Made by a program: the position numbers and the translations under genes
Shown: piece after piece, positions 35,798 to 45,756 of the stretch
How the letters are laid out: the number at the start of each line of letters is the position of its first letter
Numbering within the stretch: position 1 is the stretch's first letter
Notes under the pieces: generated by a model
Told to the model about the DNA's origin: nothing
Database searches by the model: none
Seen by the model: the letters and a program-made list of their open reading frames with translations, nothing else
From: Exiguobacterium acetylicum DSM 20416
GTDB taxonomy: Bacteria; Bacillota; Bacilli; Exiguobacteriales; Exiguobacteriaceae
Length of the DNA: 64,000 nucleotides
NCBI RefSeq assembly: GCF_000702605.1
Contig: NZ_JNIR01000001.1
Span: 2,666,001 to 2,730,000, forward strand
Direction: 5' to 3'

Positions 35798-35844
35798 GAC
35801 TTATGCTTCTTGCGGGAGGCAAGAGGCTGTTTAGACTTATGCTT
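35773..35844. repeat. 36-bp tandem duplication at the end of purA
   Basis: The 36-bp unit at 35773-35808 is repeated exactly at 35809-35844. Each unit holds the right half of the purA terminator hairpin (GCAAGAGGCTGTTT) and the purA stop region (TTATGCTT). The second copy overlaps the real last codons of purA. As a result a second, nearly complete terminator stem exists. Confidence 0.95.
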
Positions 35845-37129
35845 CTTCGTAAAGATCACGCAAGACGACTGTCTGTTCACGACCCGGTCCGACCGAGAAC
35901 GTGACGAGCGAGATCCCTGTGAGATCCGCAATCCGCTTAACGTAGTTCTGTGCGTTCAACGGTAGATCTTCAAAGCGACGGACCCCTGTGATATCCTCTT
36001 TCCAGCCTGGAAGTTCTTCGTAAACTGGAACACATGCTTCGAGATCACGGAAGCTTGCTGGATACTCATCGATCTGTTTACCGTTGAATTCGTACGATGT
36101 ACAGATCTTCAACGTGTCGAGGCCTGTCAAAACGTCGATCGAGTTGAGCGAAAGATCCGTCAACCCACTTGTACGGCGCGAGTGGCGAACGACGACAGAG
36201 TCGAACCAACCAACACGACGCGGACGTCCTGTTGTCGTCCCGTATTCACGACCGACTTCACGGATCTGATGACCGATGTCATCGAACAATTCCGTTGGGA
36301 ACGGACCATCACCGACACGTGACGTGTACGCTTTACAAACACCGACGACGTGGTCAATCCGAGCTGGACCGACTCCGACACCTGATGCGACACCGCCAGC
36401 AGATGCGTTCGACGATGTAACGAACGGGTACGTTCCGTGGTCAAGGTCGAGTAAGACACCTTGTGCGCCTTCGAACAACACTTTTTCGCCGTGATCAAGG
36501 CTATCGTTGACGACGACGGATGTATCGCAGACGTATTTCGCAAATTCTTGTCCATACGCATAGTACTCTTCGAAGATATCGTCGAACGCGATTGGTTCAG
36601 CGTCATACATCTTCGTGAACATGCGGTTCTTTTGGTCGAGAACGATCTTCAACTTCTCAGCGAACGTTTCTTTGTCGAGTAGGTCTGCCATCCGGATACC
36701 GATGCGAGCGGCTTTATCCATGTAGCACGGTCCGATTCCTTTTAGCGTCGTTCCGACTTTTGCGTCGCCCTTCGCTTCTTCTTCTAACTGATCCTGCAAC
36801 TGATGATACGGCAAGATGACATGCGCCCGATTCGAAATTAACAAGTTATCCGTTGAAACACCACGATCGTGTAGATACTTCAATTCCTTGACGAGTGATT
36901 TCGGGTTAACGACGAGACCGTTCCCGATGACACATTTCTTATCCGAGTAAAAAATACCTGATGGGATCAAGTGCAATTTGTACGTCTCGTTATTGAATAC
37001 GATCGTATGTCCTGCATTGTCTCCACCTTGATAACGTGCTACGACGTCGGCTTGTTTCGAAAGAAAATCGGTAATTTTCCCTTTTCCTTCGTCGCCCCAC
37101 TGTGTTCCGACTACTACTACTGATGACAT
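35837..37129 (-). CDS. purA: adenylosuccinate synthetase
   Basis: 430-aa enzyme joining IMP and aspartate with GTP to form adenylosuccinate, the first step from IMP to AMP. The P-loop is [18 protein letters not shown], with [10 protein letters not shown], the catalytic-loop region and [12 protein letters not shown] near the C-terminus. The ATG at 37129 has ggaggtgg 9 nt upstream; the reading frame extends further but through the promoter. Under a PurBox-type control region. Confidence 0.96.
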   Translation of the reverse strand: MSSVVVVGTQWGDEGKGKITDFLSKQADVVARYQGGDNAGHTIVFNNETYKLHLIPSGIFYSDKKCVIGNGLVVNPKSLVKELKYLHDRGVSTDNLLISNRAHVILPYHQLQDQLEEEAKGDAKVGTTLKGIGPCYMDKAARIGIRMADLLDKETFAEKLKIVLDQKNRMFTKMYDAEPIAFDDIFEEYYAYGQEFAKYVCDTSVVVNDSLDHGEKVLFEGAQGVLLDLDHGTYPFVTSSNASAGGVASGVGVGPARIDHVVGVCKAYTSRVGDGPFPTELFDDIGHQIREVGREYGTTTGRPRRVGWFDSVVVRHSRRTSGLTDLSLNSIDVLTGLDTLKICTSYEFNGKQIDEYPASFRDLEACVPVYEELPGWKEDITGVRRFEDLPLNAQNYVKRIADLTGISLVTFSVGPGREQTVVLRDLYEEA

Positions 37130-37169
37130 CTTATCATCCACCTCCACGTACGATTCAAAACCACGACTA

Positions 37170-37245
37170 AGTGTAACGCGATAAAAAACAGAAGTCAACC
37201 AAATACCGAACAATTAATTGTTACAATTCTCTTTCGTTCGTTTAA
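37170..37245 (-). promoter_or_regulatory. purA promoter with PurBox-like operator
   Basis: On the minus strand TTGACT (37193-37198) and TACACT (37170-37175) are 17 bp apart. Just upstream, AATACCGAACAAT (37202-37214) fits the PurBox AWWWCCGAACWWT at all positions. A degenerate inverted partner (GTTCG plus TTTA, about 37233-37245) lies 18 bp away, near the Bacillus spacing of 16-17. PurR control of purA is therefore likely. Confidence 0.75.
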
Positions 37246-37286
37246 TTATCGTTTTTGGTGAATAAACTGAGAATCTTTAGGTGAAA

Positions 37287-37337
37287 ATAAAAAAAGCTAC
37301 GTTTTGTCTCCGATTAATCGAAGACAAAACGTAGCTT
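37287..37337 (-). terminator. terminator of the helicase-gdpP operon
   Basis: Long stem AAGCTACGTTTTGTCT / AGACAAAACGTAGCTT (37294-37309 with 37322-37337) with an inner stem CGATTAATCG, flanked by a T-run on the minus strand. Confidence 0.92.
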
Positions 37338-37340
37338 AGA

Positions 37341-38693
37341 TTAAGCTGGTGGCGCGTACGAGTTGCTTGGCTCGAGATCCACGAACTTGTTGAATTCTTT
37401 CCGGAAGGCAAGTTTGACGGTACCGGTTGGACCATTCCGCTGTTTCGCGATAATGATCTCAATCGTATTCGCATCTTCCGTTTCTTTATTGTAGTAATCG
37501 TCACGGTACAAGAAGGCGACGATATCAGCATCTTGCTCGATCGCTCCTGATTCCCGGATATCCGACATCATCGGTCGCTTATCTTGACGACTCTCAACAC
37601 CACGAGAGAGCTGCGATAAGGCGATGACAGGGACTTCGAGTTCCCGCGCGAGCGATTTCAAGGAACGGGAAATTTCCGAAACCTCTTGTTGACGGTTGTC
37701 GCTTGAGCGACCATTCCCTTGAATCAACTGCAAGTAATCGATCATGATCATTCCAAGACCATGCTCCTGCTTCAAACGACGGCACTTTGCCCGGATGTCG
37801 TTGACCCGAATACCCGGTGTATCGTCGATGTAGATACCGGCTTGAGACAGATTACTCATTGCAAGTGATAACTTGCCCCAGTCCTCTTCCTCGAGTTGAC
37901 CGGTCCGCAGACGCTGCGCATCGACGTTTCCTTCGGCACAGAGCATCCGCATGACAAGCTGTTCGGCACCCATCTCAAGACTAAAGATGGCGACGTTCTC
38001 GTCAGCACGTGTCGCGACGTTTTGCGAGATGTTCAAGGCAAACGCCGTCTTCCCGACCGATGGACGTGCTGCAACGATGATTAAATCGTTGCGCTGGAAC
38101 CCAGCCGTCATCTTATCGAGATCCTGGAAACCCGTCGGAATCCCCGTCGTCTCACCGCTTTGCTTATGCAATTTATCAATCGTTGCATAGGCACTCGTCA
38201 AAACGTCCGAAATCGGAATGAAGCTCGCGCTTCCTTTTCCTTGCGATACTTCGAGAATCTTCCGTTCTGCTTCATTCAGCAGGACATCGACTTCATTTTG
38301 CCGTTCATATCCGTCAGTGACGATTTCGCCTGCTGTCCGAATGAGACGCCGAAGCGTCGACTTCTGGTCAACGACGTTGACGTAATAATTGATATTTGCT
38401 GCAGTTGGTACACCTTCAGCCAGTTCCGCTAGATACGGTAGACCACCGATCTCATCTAAGATCCCAAGCGTGCTGAGCTCGGCTGTCACCGTGACGAGGT
38501 CGATCGCTTCGCCTCGGTCGGACAACACGAGCATCGCTTCAAAGATCCGTTGGTGAGAGGCACGGTAAAAGTCCTGCGGTAACAAACGTTCCGATGCACT
38601 GATCAAACGATCCGCATCAATCATGATCGCCCCTAGGACGGCTTGTTCTGCCTCGATACTTTGGGGAGGCATATTTTGCATGACTTCACTCAT
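37341..38693 (-). CDS. dnaB: replicative DNA helicase (DnaB family; dnaC in Bacillus)
   Basis: 450-aa hexameric helicase that unwinds the fork. N-terminal domain PPQSIEAEQAVLGAIMIDAD, then the RecA-type ATPase with Walker A AARPSVGKTAFALN, FSLEMGAEQLVMRML, Walker B GMIMIDYLQLI and the RLSRGVESR-like SQLSRGVESRQDKRPMMSDI. The ATG at 38693 has aaggggac 7 nt upstream; a GTG one codon earlier is less well placed. Follows rplI by 19 nt. Confidence 0.96.
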   Translation of the reverse strand: MSEVMQNMPPQSIEAEQAVLGAIMIDADRLISASERLLPQDFYRASHQRIFEAMLVLSDRGEAIDLVTVTAELSTLGILDEIGGLPYLAELAEGVPTAANINYYVNVVDQKSTLRRLIRTAGEIVTDGYERQNEVDVLLNEAERKILEVSQGKGSASFIPISDVLTSAYATIDKLHKQSGETTGIPTGFQDLDKMTAGFQRNDLIIVAARPSVGKTAFALNISQNVATRADENVAIFSLEMGAEQLVMRMLCAEGNVDAQRLRTGQLEEEDWGKLSLAMSNLSQAGIYIDDTPGIRVNDIRAKCRRLKQEHGLGMIMIDYLQLIQGNGRSSDNRQQEVSEISRSLKSLARELEVPVIALSQLSRGVESRQDKRPMMSDIRESGAIEQDADIVAFLYRDDYYNKETEDANTIEIIIAKQRNGPTGTVKLAFRKEFNKFVDLEPSNSYAPPA

Positions 38694-38712
38694 CACCGGT
38701 CCCCTTTTCTAC

Positions 38713-39156
38713 TCACGCCTCTTTGACCTGAACGTTCAGCGTCGCTGTCACTTCGTTGTGTAACTTCAATGGAACTTTCGTAAAGCCGAGTGCCTTGATT
38801 GGGTGCTCGAGCTCGATTTTGCGTTTATCGATCTTGTAACCCATGCTCTTGAGTGCTTCCGCGATCTGTTTGCTTGTGACCGAACCGAAGACACGACCGC
38901 CTTCACCAGCTTTTGTCGAGACGACGATCGTCTCTTTTTCGATTTTCTCTTTTAACGCTTGCGCATCAAGCAAGTTCTGTTTTGCTTCTTCTGCCGCTTT
39001 ACGTTCGTGTGCTTCATGTTGCTTCAAGTTTCCAGTCGTCGCAGGGCGCGCCAACTTTTTCTTGAAGAGTACGTTATTTGCATAAGCATCGGCCACGTCT
39101 TTGACGTCTCCTGCTTTACCTTGTCCTTTTACATCCTGTAAGAAAATAACCTTCAT
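38713..39156 (-). CDS. rplI: 50S ribosomal protein L9
   Basis: 147-aa protein of the large subunit at the base of the L1 stalk. The opening [30 protein letters not shown] and the long connecting helix ([24 protein letters not shown]) followed by the C-terminal domain are unmistakable. It overlaps the gdpP stop by 4 nt. Confidence 0.97.
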   Translation of the reverse strand: MKVIFLQDVKGQGKAGDVKDVADAYANNVLFKKKLARPATTGNLKQHEAHERKAAEEAKQNLLDAQALKEKIEKETIVVSTKAGEGGRVFGSVTSKQIAEALKSMGYKIDKRKIELEHPIKALGFTKVPLKLHNEVTATLNVQVKEA

Positions 39157-41138
39157 TCTGATTCCTCTCCTTTTGTCTCATCTTCTAGATATCGATCGAT
39201 CGCTTTGCGCAATGCATCGGCAACCGTGATGACCGATTCTGACATCTGCGTCGCCGCATTCGTCAAGTGACCACCGCCACCGAGCGTCTCCATGATCAAC
39301 TGGACGTTGACCTCTCCGAGCGAACGGGCGCTGATCGCCGTCCGTCCATCTTGCAGTTCCGCGATGACGAAGGCGGCACGGATGCCTTGAAGCGACAACA
39401 ATTGATCGGCCGCTTGTGCAATCAAGACTTGATCGTGAATGACACCAGGTTCCGCTGTCGCAATCGCCATCCCTTTCGTATAGACCTCGGACCGCTCGAG
39501 GATATGTGACTGCTCAACGTACGTTTCAAGATCCTGACTGAGGAACTCTTGCACGAGCACCGTGTCAGCTCCTTGTGAACGTAAGTAAGATGCAGCATCG
39601 AACGTCCGCGAGCCGGTCCGAAGGGCAAATCCTTTCGTATCGACAATGATTCCGGCGAGTAACGCCGTCGCTTCAAGCATCGATAGCTTCTGATTCGTCG
39701 GCTGGTACTCGATCAGCTCAGTCACGAGTTCTGATGTCGAAGAAGCATACGGCTCGAGATAAACGAGAACCGCATCTTCGATGAAATCCTCACCGCGCCG
39801 GTGATGATCGATGACGACCATATGCTCGAATCGATCGAGTAACGTCGGTACGACGACAAGTGACGGCTTATGTGTATCGACGACGACGAGTAACGTCTGA
39901 TCGTCAATTAATTGATCCGCTTGAAACGCATTGACGAACCGGGTCTCGAGTTGTGGTACTTCAGCGATTTCGTCCATCATCCGGCGAATCCCACGACCGA
40001 TTTCTTCTGGTGGTAAGACGATATGCGCTTCCTTATCGTTCATTTCCGCAAGCTTCAAAATGCCGATTGCTGATCCGAGTGCATCCATATCCGGGTTCTT
40101 ATGACCCATGATTAGGACACGACTTGATTCCTGCATCAAGTCACGAAGCGAGTTGGCAATGACCCGTGCCCGGACGCGCGTCCGTTTTTCCGTCGGATTC
40201 GTCTTTCCGCCATAAAAGCGGACTTTTCCGTCGCGTTTGATGACGACTTGGTCGCCTCCCCGTCCTAGTGCGAGATCGAGACTCGACTGAGCCATCTGAC
40301 CAAGCGAAGGAATCGGATCACTGCCGCAACCAATTCCGATTGATAACGTCAACTGGACGCCTCGTTGACTCGTCTCTTCGCGCACGATATCAAGAATCGT
40401 GAACTTCGATCGTTCAAGAATCCGTAGATTCTCTTCTGTCGTGACGATGAAGTACCGATCGGACGCCGTCCGTTTGATATACGTTCCGTGTTCAGCTGCC
40501 CAGTGATTCAATAGTTGAGTAACCCGACTGTTCAGCTCACTACGTAACTGATCTTCGATACCTTGTGTCATCTCATCGTAGTTATCGAGATAAATGACAC
40601 CGATGACCGTCTGATTGTCGACGAGTTGCTGTTCAACTTGCGCTTCTTCCGTCATATCGAACAGATAAAACGTCCGGTTCTCATGATTTGAAAAGACGCG
40701 ATACACGGCATCACCGATTTCAAGCGTCGCTTGGTCCTCGTTCGTCGCGACCATCTCGATGAATAAAGGATCGAGCTCATTGAGCGTCTGTCCCATCGCT
40801 ACATCATCAAAGATGTCCCGCATCGGATCATTGAACCAGGTGACGAGGGTTTCCTCATCGTATAGTAAGATCCCGATTGGCATGTTCGTCAACGCGTCTT
40901 GCCCCGTTTCTTCGACTTGCATCGAAATCCCGGCGACATACGTCTCCCACGCCCTGCGTGCACGACGTTCTTCGTATAGATGCAATCCGAAGAGGAGGGC
41001 AGTCACGACGGCTCCGATAGCGGAGATGATCGGTTCACGTACAGCGACGACGAGAAGCAGACCGACGATTAATAGATACGGAATGAAGCGAACGATGCGT
41101 CGTTCTCGTTCCGGTGATACTTGTTGACCTGACTCCAT
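39153..41138 (-). CDS. gdpP: cyclic-di-AMP phosphodiesterase GdpP
   Basis: 661-aa membrane enzyme that hydrolyses c-di-AMP to pApA. Two N-terminal helices (about 17-52), a PAS domain (about 70-160), a degenerate GGDEF domain (about 175-305, with [12 protein letters not shown] where GGDEF would be), then DHH ([32 protein letters not shown]) and DHHA1 ([11 protein letters not shown]). Known in relatives to affect beta-lactam and stress tolerance. ATG ending at 41138 with aaggagga upstream; coupled to rplI. Confidence 0.95.
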   Translation of the reverse strand: MESGQQVSPERERRIVRFIPYLLIVGLLLVVAVREPIISAIGAVVTALLFGLHLYEERRARRAWETYVAGISMQVEETGQDALTNMPIGILLYDEETLVTWFNDPMRDIFDDVAMGQTLNELDPLFIEMVATNEDQATLEIGDAVYRVFSNHENRTFYLFDMTEEAQVEQQLVDNQTVIGVIYLDNYDEMTQGIEDQLRSELNSRVTQLLNHWAAEHGTYIKRTASDRYFIVTTEENLRILERSKFTILDIVREETSQRGVQLTLSIGIGCGSDPIPSLGQMAQSSLDLALGRGGDQVVIKRDGKVRFYGGKTNPTEKRTRVRARVIANSLRDLMQESSRVLIMGHKNPDMDALGSAIGILKLAEMNDKEAHIVLPPEEIGRGIRRMMDEIAEVPQLETRFVNAFQADQLIDDQTLLVVVDTHKPSLVVVPTLLDRFEHMVVIDHHRRGEDFIEDAVLVYLEPYASSTSELVTELIEYQPTNQKLSMLEATALLAGIIVDTKGFALRTGSRTFDAASYLRSQGADTVLVQEFLSQDLETYVEQSHILERSEVYTKGMAIATAEPGVIHDQVLIAQAADQLLSLQGIRAAFVIAELQDGRTAISARSLGEVNVQLIMETLGGGGHLTNAATQMSESVITVADALRKAIDRYLEDETKGEESE

Positions 41139-41230
41139 CGTGTCCTCCTTATATGCTCTGTTGGGTTCATTTAAATTTTTAGTAACTTGTTTATTATAAC
41201 CGAAAAGCAGGAGGGGATGAAAGGGAAGCG

Positions 41231-41267
41231 AAAAAAAGCACCATCCTCACGCATGAGGATGGTGCTA
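41231..41267 (-). terminator. terminator of rpsF-ssb-rpsR
   Basis: Perfect stem AGCACCATCCTCA / TGAGGATGGTGCT with loop CGCA, followed on the minus strand by seven T. Confidence 0.93.
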
Positions 41268-41272
41268 CGAAA

Positions 41273-41503
41273 TCAGTCAGCCACGTATGGGATTAAAGCC
41301 ATTTGACGTGCGCGTTTGATTGCGATTGTAAGTGGACGTTGGTATTTCGCTGAAGTACCAGTCACACGACGTGGAAGAATCTTACCGCGTTCCGAAATGA
41401 AACGTTTGAGAAGTTCTACGTCTTTATAATCGATATGAGTGATGTGGTTCGACGTGAAGTAACATACTTTACGACGACGTTTTCCACCTGGACGACGTGC
41501 CAT
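41273..41503 (-). CDS. rpsR: 30S ribosomal protein S18
   Basis: 76-aa small-subunit protein that binds beside S6 on the platform. The stretch [30 protein letters not shown] is diagnostic. The N-terminus [17 protein letters not shown] keeps one of the zinc-type cysteines seen in the C+ form. ATG ending at 41503 with aaggagg upstream; third gene of the S6-SSB-S18 operon. Confidence 0.97.
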   Translation of the reverse strand: MARRPGGKRRRKVCYFTSNHITHIDYKDVELLKRFISERGKILPRRVTGTSAKYQRPLTIAIKRARQMALIPYVAD

Positions 41504-41546
41504 GTGATTAACCTCCTTTTAAGTTAAATTTTTCAGGACGATTTCC

Positions 41547-42065
41547 TTAGAACGGAAGATCGTCATCTGAAAGGTCGATCGAACTACCACCGCTGAACGG
41601 ATCAGCGCCGAAGCCCGAATTCGATGAAGCGGGTGCTGGCGAGGAAGAGTTGTTCTGCTGTTGCTGTGAACCCCATCCTGCAGCATTCCCGTTTCCACCA
41701 GTAGATGAAGCGTAGCCTTCGCTACCATCCGAAGAACGGCTCGCGTTACGTGACTCAAGGAAGCGGACGCTATCAGCGACGACTTCCGCACGATAACGGC
41801 GTTGCCCTTCTTTATCGTCGTAGCTGCTAATCTGGAGGCGACCCTCTACACCAGCAAGACTACCTTTCTTCAAATACTGAGCAACGTTCTCTGCTTGCTT
41901 GCGCCAAACGACGCAATCGATGAAATCAGCTTCTCGCTTCCCATCTTGCCCTGTGAAAGGACGGTCACATGCGAGTGTGAATCGCGTTACCGCAATCCCG
42001 CTCTGCGTATAACGCATTTCCGGGTCACGAGTTAACCGACCGACTAAAACGACGCGGTTAATCAT
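41547..42065 (-). CDS. ssb: single-stranded DNA-binding protein
   Basis: 172-aa SSB: an OB-fold over residues 1-105 ([20 protein letters not shown]), a Gly/Ser/Gln-rich disordered linker, and the acidic tip SDDDLPF that docks replication and repair partners. Start at the ATG at 42065 with aggagag 8 nt upstream; three extra N-terminal codons are open but not expected. Between rpsF and rpsR as in most Bacillota. Confidence 0.96.
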   Translation of the reverse strand: MINRVVLVGRLTRDPEMRYTQSGIAVTRFTLACDRPFTGQDGKREADFIDCVVWRKQAENVAQYLKKGSLAGVEGRLQISSYDDKEGQRRYRAEVVADSVRFLESRNASRSSDGSEGYASSTGGNGNAAGWGSQQQQNNSSSPAPASSNSGFGADPFSGGSSIDLSDDDLPF

Positions 42066-42088
42066 CAGAATCACTCTCCTGTTTCAGC

Positions 42089-42376
42089 TTATTTCTCGTC
42101 TTTTGTGATCATTAAGCGAACGATATCGTCACTGATCTTCATGAGACGGTCAAGTTCTTTTGTAGCTGCTGGTTCAGCAGAAACGTTAAGAAGAACGTAG
42201 AACCCTTCACGCATATCATTGATTTCGTAAGCGAAACGACGTTTACCCATTTCAGTTGTTTTATCAACTGTACCACCGTTATCAGTGAGGACTTTGTTGA
42301 AACGCTCCACTGTTGCTTTGCGTGCTTCCTCATCAAGTTCCGGACGGATGATGTAAAGTACTTCGTATTTACGCAT
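42089..42376 (-). CDS. rpsF: 30S ribosomal protein S6
   Basis: 95-aa protein, opening [20 protein letters not shown] and containing [20 protein letters not shown]. The ATG at 42376 has aggaggtgac upstream; a longer frame upstream is in the leader. First gene of the rpsF-ssb-rpsR operon. Confidence 0.97.
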   Translation of the reverse strand: MRKYEVLYIIRPELDEEARKATVERFNKVLTDNGGTVDKTTEMGKRRFAYEINDMREGFYVLLNVSAEPAATKELDRLMKISDDIVRLMITKDEK

Positions 42377-42450
42377 ATCTGTCACCTCCTCTTGGACTGG
42401 CGGCTCGAATGTTCGAGCAAGGAGCAATAATTCATTACTCACATTCGTTA

Positions 42451-42479
42451 ATACTACCAAAGTATTTTGCTTTATGCAA
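42451..42479 (-). promoter_or_regulatory. rpsF operon promoter
   Basis: On the minus strand TTGCAT (42474-42479) and TAGTAT (42451-42456) are separated by 17 bp, about 75 bp before the rpsF start. Confidence 0.65.
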
Positions 42480-42496
42480 TAACGATTCGTTTTCGA

Positions 42497-43597
42497 TTAG
42501 ACGTTGAAGCGGAATGTGACGACATCGCCGTCTTGGAAGACATATTCCTTACCTTCTGAACGGTAACGTCCTTGTTCCTTAACGGTCGTCATGTTGCCTG
42601 CAGCTGCTAAATCTTCATATGCGACGACTTCTGCACGGATGAATCCGCGTTCGAAGTCCGAGTGGATGACACCCGCACATTGTGGAGCTTTCATCCCTTT
42701 TTTGAACGTCCAAGCGCGTACTTCTTTTTCACCTGCTGTGAAGTATGTCGCAAGACCAAGCGTGCTGTACGCCGCATGGATCAATTGATCCAGACCTGAC
42801 TCTTCGATTCCGAGATCAACGAGGAACTCTTGACGTTCTTCCGGCTCAAGCTCCGCAATCTCTTCTTCGATCCGGGCACAGATAACGATGACTTCTGCAC
42901 CCTCTTTAGCTGCGAACTCACGAACAAGACGCACGTTCTCATTGCTGTCTGCATCTGCAACTTCATCTTCGCCGACGTTCGCGACGTAAAGCATCGGTTT
43001 CATCGTCAACAATTGGAAGTGCTTAACGATTGCTGCTTGATCTTCGTTCAATTCAGCGAGACGTGCCGGTTTCTCGTCTTCGAGTAATGCCAACACGATT
43101 TCAAGTGCTTCAAGTTCAGCCGCTGCGTTTTTATCGCGTGACTTGACTTGTTTTTGGACACGCTGGATCCGCTTTTCGACCTGCTCGAGGTCAGCGAGGA
43201 TCAATTCGAGGTTGATCGTCTCGATGTCATCAATTGGTGATACTTTTCCTGAAACGTGTGTGATGTTTTCATCAATGAAACAACGAACGACCTGACAGAT
43301 CGCATCCACTTCACGAATGTTTGCGAGGAATTTATTTCCGAGCCCTTCCCCTTTAGATGCCCCTTTCACGATACCTGCGATATCCGTGAATTCAAATGCT
43401 GTCGGGATCGTCTTTTTCGGGTTGACGAGTTCCGTCAATTTTCGAAGACGTGCATCTGGTACTTCAACGACACCGACGTTCGGGTCGATCGTTGCGAACG
43501 GGTAGTTCGCTGCCTCGACACCTGCTTGTGTGATGGCGTTAAAAAGTGTTGATTTTCCTACGTTTGGTAAGCCAACGATTCCTGCTGTTAATCCCAC
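42497..43597 (-). CDS. ychF: redox-responsive ATPase YchF/EngD
   Basis: 366-aa Obg-related P-loop NTPase that prefers ATP. Walker [15 protein letters not shown], switch [20 protein letters not shown], the altered specificity motif (NVGED rather than NKxD), a coiled-coil insert ([18 protein letters not shown]) and a C-terminal TGS domain (GAFI-type, ending [15 protein letters not shown]). Start is a GTG with aggaggaatt upstream. Transcribed alone. Confidence 0.95.
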   Translation of the reverse strand: MGLTAGIVGLPNVGKSTLFNAITQAGVEAANYPFATIDPNVGVVEVPDARLRKLTELVNPKKTIPTAFEFTDIAGIVKGASKGEGLGNKFLANIREVDAICQVVRCFIDENITHVSGKVSPIDDIETINLELILADLEQVEKRIQRVQKQVKSRDKNAAAELEALEIVLALLEDEKPARLAELNEDQAAIVKHFQLLTMKPMLYVANVGEDEVADADSNENVRLVREFAAKEGAEVIVICARIEEEIAELEPEERQEFLVDLGIEESGLDQLIHAAYSTLGLATYFTAGEKEVRAWTFKKGMKAPQCAGVIHSDFERGFIRAEVVAYEDLAAAGNMTTVKEQGRYRSEGKEYVFQDGDVVTFRFNV

Positions 43598-43618
43598 TTG
43601 GAATTCCTCCTTTTCGGT

Positions 43619-43632
43619 ATTTCCTAGGAAAT
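43619..43632. other. possible Noc-binding site
   Basis: ATTTCCTAGGAAAT is a perfect 14-bp palindrome matching 12 of 14 positions of the Bacillus NBS ATTTCCCGGGAAAT; the two differences are at the centre. It is upstream of ychF, a few kb from noc. Confidence 0.45.
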
Positions 43633-43786
43633 CCGTGCTAGCGGCCGCAGTGGGTAGAATGATTACACCACGTCAGCACATCTTTCACAATTATAGATAG
43701 TTCAATTTTTTTAAGCAAGGAGCTCGACCGTCTTTTTTAATCCCGCCTTAAACGAAAGCAACTGCCCTGTTTACAAAAGACAATCA

Positions 43787-43824
43787 AAAAGCGGTTCCGA
43801 TCACGAGGATCAGATCCGCTTTTC
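43787..43824 (-). terminator. terminator of the MscS-DUF951 pair
   Basis: AAAAGCGG / CCGCTTTT arms around an imperfect inner stem, ending in a run of T on the minus strand; it adjoins the stop codon at 43826. Confidence 0.75.
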
Positions 43825-43825
43825 A

Positions 43826-44014
43826 TCACTCTGGTAAGACTTTTTTCAATCGTTTATCAAAATCACGACGTGGCATCAAGATGCTTGCCCCGCAACCTTG
43901 ACATTTGATTCGGATATCCATGCCGACCCGAATGATCTGCCATCGGTTCGTTCCACATGGATGCTGCTTCTTCATCTCAACATAATCATGGAGTTGATAC
44001 GTTTTTGGAATCAT
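43826..44014 (-). CDS. DUF951 family protein (YyzM-like)
   Basis: 62-aa protein with the family core YVEMKKQHPCGTNRWQIIRV and IRIKCQGCGASILMPRRDFDKRLKKV. The cysteines (PCG, KCQGC) suggest a metal or nucleic-acid contact. Role unknown. The ATG at 44014 lies inside the 3' end of the mscS gene (29-nt overlap), with ggtgga upstream, so translation is probably coupled. Confidence 0.88.
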   Translation of the reverse strand: MIPKTYQLHDYVEMKKQHPCGTNRWQIIRVGMDIRIKCQGCGASILMPRRDFDKRLKKVLPE

Positions 44015-44915
44015 CCGTCTGTCCACCATTCTTTTGTTCTGGATTCATCATGACCATCCGTGGATACGGGATCTTGATGTTCTCTTCTTCTAGTCCTTGC
44101 TTCAATTCCTTACGGATCAGACGACCAGCTTGGAAATGTTGCATCGGTGGTACTTCTGCCATCAAACGATAGACGACTTCAGAAGGACCAAGCGTCTGGA
44201 CGCCGAGCATTTGAATCGGTTCGACGAACATATCGACATACTTCTTCGTCGTCCGGTCCGCGATCTCATGTAAGACTTGTTCGACGCGTTCGAGATCTTC
44301 GTCATAGGAGACTTGCACATCGACGAGCGCAAAGCTGTTGTCGACCGAATAGTTCGTCACTTGCAAAATCTGACCGTTCGGGATGATGTGAATCTCCCCG
44401 TTGAGCCCTTTGAGTTTCGTTGTTCGGATACCGAGTTCCGTTACGACACCTTCGATCACACCGACGCGTACATAATCTCCGACTTTAAACTGGCGTTCGA
44501 AGATGATGAACGCTCCGGTAATGATATCTTGCACCAAGTTCTTCGCACCAAATGAAATCGCAAGACCAGCAATCCCGGCACTGGCAACAAGACCAGTGAT
44601 GTTGATTCCGAACTGACTGAGTACCGTCAACAACATGACGATTCCAAGTACGTAGCGGATTGCATTTTGTAGCAACTTCAGCAGCGTCTCATTCTGACGT
44701 TGTGCCAAGTAATCCTGTTCATTGATTTTCCTGATCGTAAAGAGACGTGAGACTGCCCCAGTCAAAACGCGCGTTAACACATAGAACGCCGCGATAATGA
44801 TGAGCGCAATCAGCAGTTTCATTCCAAAACGAATCCACATATCCGCATCCATTACTTGATTGATGAGTTTATCGACTTGGGCGACGGATTCTTGTACATC
44901 TTGATTGGTAGCCAT
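43986..44915 (-). CDS. MscS-family mechanosensitive channel
   Basis: 309-aa small-conductance channel that opens under membrane tension to release solutes. Three N-terminal helices; the pore helix TM3 reads NITGLVASAGIAGLAISFGAKNLVQDIITG with the Ala/Gly packing typical of MscS, followed by the beta domain GDYVRVGVIEGVVTELGIRTTKL and the C-terminal alpha/beta vestibule. The ATG at 44915 has aaagg 9 nt upstream; another ATG three codons earlier has no spacing for a ribosome site. Confidence 0.92.
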   Translation of the reverse strand: MATNQDVQESVAQVDKLINQVMDADMWIRFGMKLLIALIIIAAFYVLTRVLTGAVSRLFTIRKINEQDYLAQRQNETLLKLLQNAIRYVLGIVMLLTVLSQFGINITGLVASAGIAGLAISFGAKNLVQDIITGAFIIFERQFKVGDYVRVGVIEGVVTELGIRTTKLKGLNGEIHIIPNGQILQVTNYSVDNSFALVDVQVSYDEDLERVEQVLHEIADRTTKKYVDMFVEPIQMLGVQTLGPSEVVYRLMAEVPPMQHFQAGRLIRKELKQGLEEENIKIPYPRMVMMNPEQKNGGQTDDSKNVSTP

Positions 44916-45098
44916 TCTCTCCATCCTTTCTTGTTCTCTCTATTACGACAGTATACGTGATTTTAGTTGAGTTTCAACTAAAGAGCCGATTTTGACGTTA
45001 GATTTTCGGAAAAACCGGGAAAGGAAAATCATCTAAGAACCCTTCACTCTTGCCAACCCACCACGACACCGACACCAAGAGAAGAAAGGATGATTTCG

Positions 45099-45716
45099 AT
45101 GAACTTCCGCTTTCATTCGCACGAGCCCAAGCCCTATTCTTTCTTTTTAGAATATACGGAACCGTTCGCGAAAGAACGCTTAGCCGAACAACTATTCGAA
45201 CAAATCTCCGCTGTCCAAGAAAAACGTCCTATCGTACTCGTCTGCATCGGTTCTGATCGTTCGACGGGCGACTCACTCGGTCCACTTGTCGGAACATTCC
45301 TTGAAAAGCAAGCACCTGCTCATCTCCACGTCTACGGTACACTCGCGAAACCCGTCCATGCACTGAATCTCGCTGAAACGATTCACTCGATCCAAACAAC
45401 CCATTACCGTCCACTTGTCATCGCAATCGATGCGTGTCTCGGTCGACTTTCAAGTGTTGGACATGTCTTCTTCTCAGAAGGTCCACTTGCGCCAGGAGCT
45501 GGAGTCCAAAAAGAATTACCTGCAGTCGGTGACTTCAACATCAAAGCTGTCGTCAACGTCAGTGGGTTCATGGAGATGATGATTCTCCAAAATACACGCT
45601 TACATCTGGTTTATGAGTTAGCCGAACTCGTCGCGAATAGCTTCCACATGCTCGATGCGAAACTGTCCGCTGAATCGACGCGGACGACGATTTCCTTCAC
45701 CCCACGTTCGATGTAA
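45099..45716 (+). CDS. yyaC: YyaC family protein
   Basis: 205-aa protein of the YyaC family, related in fold to the germination protease GPR and to hydrogenase-maturation-type proteases: VLVCIGSDRSTGDSLGPLVG, VIAIDACLGR and GVQKELPAVGDFNIKAVVNV. In Bacillus it is listed with sporulation genes, but its activity is not known. The ATG at 45099 has aaagga 9 nt upstream. It is divergent from mscS and convergent with parB, as in Bacillus. Confidence 0.9.
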   Translation: MNFRFHSHEPKPYSFFLEYTEPFAKERLAEQLFEQISAVQEKRPIVLVCIGSDRSTGDSLGPLVGTFLEKQAPAHLHVYGTLAKPVHALNLAETIHSIQTTHYRPLVIAIDACLGRLSSVGHVFFSEGPLAPGAGVQKELPAVGDFNIKAVVNVSGFMEMMILQNTRLHLVYELAELVANSFHMLDAKLSAESTRTTISFTPRSM

Positions 45717-45717
45717 T

Positions 45718-45756
45718 CAAAAAGAAGCGAACCGTCACCGGAACGCTTCTTTTTAT
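45718..45756. terminator. bidirectional terminator between yyaC and parB
   Basis: Stem AAGAAGCG-aa-CCG / CGG-aa-CGCTTCTT with A-run left and T-run right, between convergent genes; overlaps the parB stop. Confidence 0.9.

Noticed and set aside
35765-35844. Tandem repeat as a mini-CRISPR or VNTR locus
   Set aside because: Only two contiguous units with no spacers; it is explained by duplication of the purA end and terminator.
43637-43648. Overlapping GCTAGC and GCGGCCGC sites looking like a cloning linker
   Set aside because: They lie in an ordinary intergenic region between native genes with no vector sequence around; chance is sufficient.
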